Shown piece after piece: positions 60,276 to 64,000 of a stretch of 64,000 bases of DNA; within the stretch, counting starts at the first letter, position 1, and each line of letters begins with the position of its first letter. Origin of the DNA: Brachybacterium sp. Z12 (GTDB taxonomy: Bacteria; Actinomycetota; Actinomycetes; Actinomycetales; Dermabacteraceae); NCBI RefSeq assembly GCF_014400405.1, contig NZ_CP060496.1, forward strand, positions 868,001 through 932,000, read 5' to 3'. The notes beneath the pieces are model-generated. The model did not search any database. It was not told where the DNA came from and worked only from the letters and a program-made list of their open reading frames with translations. Made by a program: the position numbers and the translations under genes.

Positions 60276-61217
60276 ATGACCATCACTGCTGCCGCCGACG
60301 GCTCCGCCCTCGGCAACCCCGGCCCCGCCGGCTGGGCCTGGTACATCGACGACGACATCTGGCGCGCGGGCGGCTGGCCCCACGGCACCAACAACATGGG
60401 CGAGCTGAAGGCCGTGCTTGACCTGCTCGAGGCCACCGCCGTCGACGCCGACCAGCATCTGCTGATCCTCTGCGACAGCCAGTACGTCATCAACTCGGTC
60501 ACCAAGTGGATGCCGGGCTGGAAGCGCAAGGGCTGGCGCAAGAAGGATGGCAAGCCCGTGATGAACGTCGAGCTGCTCAAGGACATCGATCGCGCGCTCG
60601 CCGGTCGCAGCGTCGAGTTCGAATGGGTCAAGGGCCACTCCGGCCACGCGATGAACGAGGCCGCCGACCGGCGCGCCAACGCCGCCGCCACCGCCTTCTC
60701 CAAGAAGCAGGATCCCGAGATCGGGCCCGGCTATCCCGGGGCGCGCGCCCCTGTTGCCTCGGCTCCGGCCCCGGCCGATGACCTCTTCAGCCTCTTCGAC
60801 GAGCCCGCCGCCCAGCCCGCCCCGGCAAGCTGTTCCACCGCGGTGGAGGAGACGGTCCTGGTGGCCGACGTCCCCGGAGCGACGGACTTCGAACAGATCA
60901 CTGCGCGCGAGCAGGCACTGCTGAGCACCACCCTGCGCGCCGACCCGCCGAGCGCCGCGGAGCTGCTGCACGCGTCCTTCAGCGAGGTCGGTGCGAGCGG
61001 GCGCCGCTACGACCGTGAGGAGACCCTCGCCCACCTCGCCCCGCTGGAGGGGGTGGAGGCGGAAGAGTTCGTCGCCGACGAGATCGCACCCGGTGTGGTG
61101 CTGCTGCGATACCTGACCACCGGGCCGGAGGGGACCGTCGAGCGCACTTCGGTGTGGGTCCGTGAGAGCGGCCGTTGGCTGCTGCGCCACCATCAGGCGA
61201 CCCCACTCGGCGGCTGA
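60276..61217 (+). CDS. rnhA: RNase HI fused to a C-terminal SnoaL/DUF4440-like domain
   Basis: 313 residues. The first 150 are RNase HI: catalytic Asp in AADGSALGNPGPAGWAW, Glu in NNMGELKAVLDLL, Asp in LILCDSQYVIN, and the final GHSGHAMNEAADRRAN. It degrades RNA in RNA-DNA hybrids. After a Pro/Ala linker (residues 155-190) comes a second domain of about 110 residues (EQITAREQALLSTTLRADPP.., SVWVRESGRWLLRHHQATPL) that looks like an NTF2-type SnoaL/DUF4440 fold. The fusion is unusual; I cannot tell what the second domain adds. Intact. Confidence 0.85.
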   Translation: MTITAAADGSALGNPGPAGWAWYIDDDIWRAGGWPHGTNNMGELKAVLDLLEATAVDADQHLLILCDSQYVINSVTKWMPGWKRKGWRKKDGKPVMNVELLKDIDRALAGRSVEFEWVKGHSGHAMNEAADRRANAAATAFSKKQDPEIGPGYPGARAPVASAPAPADDLFSLFDEPAAQPAPASCSTAVEETVLVADVPGATDFEQITAREQALLSTTLRADPPSAAELLHASFSEVGASGRRYDREETLAHLAPLEGVEAEEFVADEIAPGVVLLRYLTTGPEGTVERTSVWVRESGRWLLRHHQATPLGG

Positions 61218-61327
61218 CGGCGGGATGACGGCGGGAGCCCCTCCGGCCTACGTGGCCGGGGGCGCACCTGGTGGTGCGGGGCCTTCGTCGTCGTCTTCGA
61301 CGGGTGGAGGATCTGGCCATGGCGTGA

Positions 61328-62878
61328 TCAACGGGGAATGGGGGACGTGCCCACGGCCCCGTGCGGGCTGAACCAGAGCCAGGCTCTCGGCGGCGCCGAT
61401 GGATCGGTGTGCGTCTCCGCGGGGCGGCCTGTTCCCGTCGGCGTGAGGGTCTCGATGGTGTCGCCGCTGGCTTCAGAATTCCTGAGCGGGCTCAGGATCC
61501 ACAGACCGTGCTCCTTGAGCAGGTTGCAGCGCGCGCACAGACCCTGACCGTTCGTGTAACTGGTGGCCCCGCCGCGGTGGTGGGGGACGACGTGGTCGCT
61601 GTGGCGGATCTTCGCGTTGCACCAGGGAGTGCGGCAGGTGGTGTCGCGCCAGCGGATCATCCGCGCCAGCCCGGCGGGGAACGCGCGGGCCCGGGACTCC
61701 ATCGCGATCAGGTCGCCGGTGCGCGGGCTGCGGTACAGCCGGCGGAAGAAGGCTGAGACCACCTTGTCGGGATTCTCATCCTCGGCGGATCGCAGGTGCC
61801 CCGGCGGCCGGCCGAGCAGGGTATCCCGCACGATGTGAGCGGGAAGGATGCCGTAGCCCTCGAGCTCGGCGGTCTCGGCATCGTCCTCCCGCCCGAGGAG
61901 GGCGTTGTCGGTGATGACGATGCCGACGTCCAGGCCAGGGCGGGTGCGGGGCGGCTTGGGGGACGCCGCCTCGTCGTCGCCGCTCCGGAGGGTGTCCTCG
62001 ACGAGCAGATCCGCCTCCAGGGCGGGAAGAGACGTCTTCGCGCCGGAGGCGCGGAGTGACTCGGCACGTGTGTGCAGGGACTGCATCAGGGCGGCGGCGT
62101 CGATTCCGCGCAGAACGGCGGTCACCCGAGCCATCCCGTCAGCCAGAGGCGTCATCCTCACGTGCCGGGATCGGGCAGCGCGCTCCGCGCGCTCGCGGGA
62201 TGTCTCGGGCTCGAGCCTCTGGACCAGGTCCCGGATATCGGACTGCAGACGCTTGTGGCCTTTGCCGTGCAGGAACTCGGGGTGCTCGCGGAGATGGTCG
62301 TCGACCCTGCGGCAGGTGTCCGCGCCGGCACCGTCGAGCGCACCGGAGATCGTGGAGGCCTGCTGATCCGTCATGGCGCCCGACCAGAGCCGCTCCACGG
62401 CACCGGGCATGTTCTGCAGCAGACGCCGTGCCTTCGCCTGGGAGAACGAGGAGGCGGCGGGGGAGATTCGGCGTGCGAGCGCGATCTCCTGCCCGGCGCC
62501 GCGGCCTTGCTCGGAGGACGGCACGCCCCGTGTCGCATCATCGCGTCGGATCCGCTCTTCGGCGGCGACCTGCCAGGTCACATCCATCGCGGCGAGAGAG
62601 GAGCGCAGGTGGTCGATCCCGGCGAGGACGGCGAGAGCCTCCTCGGCGCTCCCGGGAGCTGTATCCGGCAGCGGGTCGCGCACCGACCGGGTGCGCGTGA
62701 ACGCCATCAGCGTCGCGGCGAGGACCTGGGCGACCAGTGCACGGGCTGCCGGGGAAGCCTCGATCTCGCGGAAGCGCTCCAGAACGTCCTCGAGGACATC
62801 TCCCGAGGGCGCGGCCAGATCCTGGCGGGAGGTGTCCTCGCCAGGGTGGTGTGCGCTGCGCATCGGTGTCGACTCCAT
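61328..62878 (-). CDS. DUF222/HNH endonuclease-domain protein (13E12 repeat type)
   Basis: 516 residues, intact. The N-terminal two thirds are the helical DUF222 region (LARRISPAASSFSQAKARRL, AMTDQQASTISGALDGAG). The C-terminal HNH nuclease has RHSDHVVPHHRGGATSYTNG and CARCNLLKE with its zinc cysteines (CRTPWCNA). Such genes are multicopy in actinobacteria and often sit in variable loci; a mobile or DNA-repair role is suspected. ATG 62878 follows TACGAT by 6 bases (62885-62890), so translation is probably leaderless. Confidence 0.9.
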   Translation of the reverse strand: MESTPMRSAHHPGEDTSRQDLAAPSGDVLEDVLERFREIEASPAARALVAQVLAATLMAFTRTRSVRDPLPDTAPGSAEEALAVLAGIDHLRSSLAAMDVTWQVAAEERIRRDDATRGVPSSEQGRGAGQEIALARRISPAASSFSQAKARRLLQNMPGAVERLWSGAMTDQQASTISGALDGAGADTCRRVDDHLREHPEFLHGKGHKRLQSDIRDLVQRLEPETSRERAERAARSRHVRMTPLADGMARVTAVLRGIDAAALMQSLHTRAESLRASGAKTSLPALEADLLVEDTLRSGDDEAASPKPPRTRPGLDVGIVITDNALLGREDDAETAELEGYGILPAHIVRDTLLGRPPGHLRSAEDENPDKVVSAFFRRLYRSPRTGDLIAMESRARAFPAGLARMIRWRDTTCRTPWCNAKIRHSDHVVPHHRGGATSYTNGQGLCARCNLLKEHGLWILSPLRNSEASGDTIETLTPTGTGRPAETHTDPSAPPRAWLWFSPHGAVGTSPIPR

Positions 62879-63363
62879 GCCCCCATCGTATGCATGTTCG
62901 AAAAAGTGTCTCCACCTCTGTGTGGAATCTGTGGATAACTTCTACTGATGTGAAAAGAATTGTGGATAGGTAGGCGCTGTGGAGGAACGGTGGGCGGTGC
63001 GGGATGTCAGAGCGTGCGGCTCGGGGTGCTCGGTGGTGGGGTCACGACCTGGGTATATCTTCTGTGTATCCGAGGGATTCGGCCGGCTCAGTGGGTGCGG
63101 AGCAGGGCTGCGGCAAAGCCCGCAGAATGCAGAGAGAAGTGCCTGCAGGGAAACCAGGCCGTACATCCTGGAAGGCGCGGCTGTTGTGCATTGTGAAGGA
63201 TTTGGAATGTCAGTCCTCTGCCAGCAATGCGGACTATTGCAGACTGCCGCCCCCTCGTCAGGGGCATCCGGGGACCGCCCGTCCGCAGGGTTGACGCATT
63301 CGCCCATGAGCTGTCTATGCTGTCTATAGACAGTAGGTTCACTTCGAAGGAGGGAGGGGTGCG
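62879..63363. other. AT-richer intergenic region with DnaA-box-like sites
   Basis: About 485 bases without a gene. The part next to the HNH gene is AT-richer and holds TGTGGATAA (62930-62938), a perfect DnaA box in reverse, and TGTGGATAG (62961-62969), one mismatch off, in the same orientation 31 bases apart. The rest contains short AT-rich patches and, at the right end, the GntR operator region. No origin-type gene context (dnaA, dnaN) is present. Confidence 0.45.
63320..63333. promoter_or_regulatory. GntR/YtrA-type operator
   Basis: CTGTCTATAGACAG is a perfect 14-base palindrome 30 bases before the GntR gene; a half copy (CTGTCTATG) lies at 63311. It also contains TATAGA, a possible -10, so the repressor would block its own promoter. 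Confidence 0.65.
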
Positions 63364-63741
63364 ATGCACATCGCGATCGACCCTTCCGCCTCCGAGCCCA
63401 TCTACGAGCAGATCCGCGAAGGCATCGCCACCGCGATCCTCACCGCCGAACTCGCCCCGGGAGACGCCCTCCCGTCGATCCGTGCCCTCGCCCGTGACCT
63501 GCGAGTCAGCGTCATCACCACCACCCGTGCCTACAATGAGCTGGTCGCCGATGGGCTGGTCGACGCCGTACGCGGCAAAGGCGTGTTCGTGCGCGCCCAG
63601 GACGGCGAGGAGCTGCGCCGCCGAGCCTTCCAGCAGATCGACGAGGCGTTCGACCACGCCGCGCGGGCAGCCCGCGGCGTGGGGATCGACGACCGGGAGC
63701 TGACCCGCCGCCTCACCCAGCGGCTCGAGGAGGAACGATGA
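63364..63741 (+). CDS. YtrA-subfamily GntR regulator
   Basis: 125 residues. The GntR winged helix is IYEQIREGIATAILTAELAP then ALPSIRALARDLRVSVITTT; the C-terminal part is only about 50 residues of helix, as in YtrA members. These usually control the ABC transporter encoded right after them. AGGGAGGGGTGCG precedes the ATG. Its stop overlaps the start of the ABC ATPase gene. Confidence 0.9.
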   Translation: MHIAIDPSASEPIYEQIREGIATAILTAELAPGDALPSIRALARDLRVSVITTTRAYNELVADGLVDAVRGKGVFVRAQDGEELRRRAFQQIDEAFDHAARAARGVGIDDRELTRRLTQRLEEER

Positions 63742-64000
63742 GCGACCACCCGCCCGCCGCCGTCATCGTCCGCGGGCTCGACGTGCACCTGCCCGATCCG
63801 CAGCGCCGCACCCGCAAGCTGCGCCATGTGCTGCGGGAGGTCGCCTTCGACGTCCCCCGCGGCCAGGTCACCGCACTCGTCGGCACCAATGGCGCCGGAA
63901 GACCACCCTGCTGCGCGCCCTGACCGGGGCGCTCGCGCCCAGCGCGGGGAAGATCGAAATCGAGGGCGCGCCGATCGGCGGTCCCGAGGACGCCCTGCCC
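63738..64000 (+). CDS. ABC transporter ATPase, N-terminal part (frameshifted, runs off the window)
   Basis: Starts MSDHPPAAVIVRGLDVHLPD and reaches the Walker A motif ALVGTNGAGKTTLLRALTGA after correction of one missing base near 63900 (reads GAGRPP as printed). The 3' end lies beyond the window. The ATG overlaps the GntR stop (ATGA), so this is the ATPase of a YtrA-controlled exporter. Substrate unknown. Confidence 0.82.

Noticed and set aside
61328..62878. HNH gene as an intron-encoded homing endonuclease or inserted mobile element
   Set aside because: No interrupted host gene, inverted repeats or target duplication; DUF222-HNH genes are usually free-standing in actinobacteria.

Overview
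The window is high-GC chromosomal DNA from an actinobacterium. It carries GC-rich codon use, a DUF3263 / LytR_C / GroEL neighbourhood with two CIRCE operators, an FprA-type ferredoxin reductase, a DUF222-HNH protein and YtrA-type GntR control. The gene set fits Micrococcales, perhaps a Dermabacteraceae/Brachybacterium-like organism; that placement is inference. I saw no prophage, insertion sequence, CRISPR array or rRNA. One tRNA (Thr, TGT) is present.

Layout. 0-9 kb: low-molecular-weight phosphatase end, a secreted acidic protein, phosphoglucomutase, a low-affinity phosphate transporter (pit) with its DUF47 partner, and conserved hypotheticals. 8.7-14.8 kb: a LacI-controlled catabolic cluster of four overlapping genes (epimerase-like, DHDPS-like, SGNH hydrolase, hydroxyacid dehydrogenase), the repressor, and a fused remnant of an enolase-superfamily gene and an amidohydrolase gene. 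14.9-21.8 kb: an alpha-galactoside module (ROK regulator, sugar ABC transporter, GH36 alpha-galactosidase) with a ROK-type operator. 21.9-25.7 kb: an aminotransferase and a small regulon (TetR, Ohr/OsmC, DUF1304 protein, quinone oxidoreductase-like protein) with matching operators at two promoters. 25.8-32.4 kb: FprA, an FNT anion channel, and a transglutaminase / ATP-grasp + alpha-E / AIM24 cluster. 32.5-39.6 kb: membrane Ser/Thr kinase, DsbA-like protein, tRNA-Thr, LRV-domain protein, uracil-DNA glycosylase, DUF3263 and LytR_C. 39.7-43.9 kb: groEL, then a TetR gene and a PET-hydrolase-like cutinase that both lack their 5' ends at one shared junction, and a CPBP protein. 44-51 kb: TRAP transporter, two luciferase-like oxidoreductases, an HExxH membrane protein. 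51-54.4 kb: metal efflux with ArsR sensor, rhodanese, DEAD-box helicase. 54.7-58 kb: a permease remnant, a LacI regulator and a GH2 glycosidase. 58-64 kb: double-GNAT protein, zinc alcohol dehydrogenase, RNase HI fusion, HNH protein, GntR and the start of an ABC ATPase.

Three genome-scale signals stand out. First, about 24 otherwise well-conserved genes are split by single-base frameshifts, mostly a missing base in a G or C run. This looks like an unpolished assembly rather than decay, so I give those genes their reconstructed full spans. Second, about ten genes have a TAnnnT -10 hexamer ending 6-7 bases before the start codon, which points to leaderless mRNAs and fixes several starts. Third, three sites (about 14.48, 42.23 and 54.87 kb) join fragments of unrelated genes as if DNA between them had been lost; the one that decapitates the cutinase is the most interesting. 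All functional assignments are from reading sequence motifs, without database searches.
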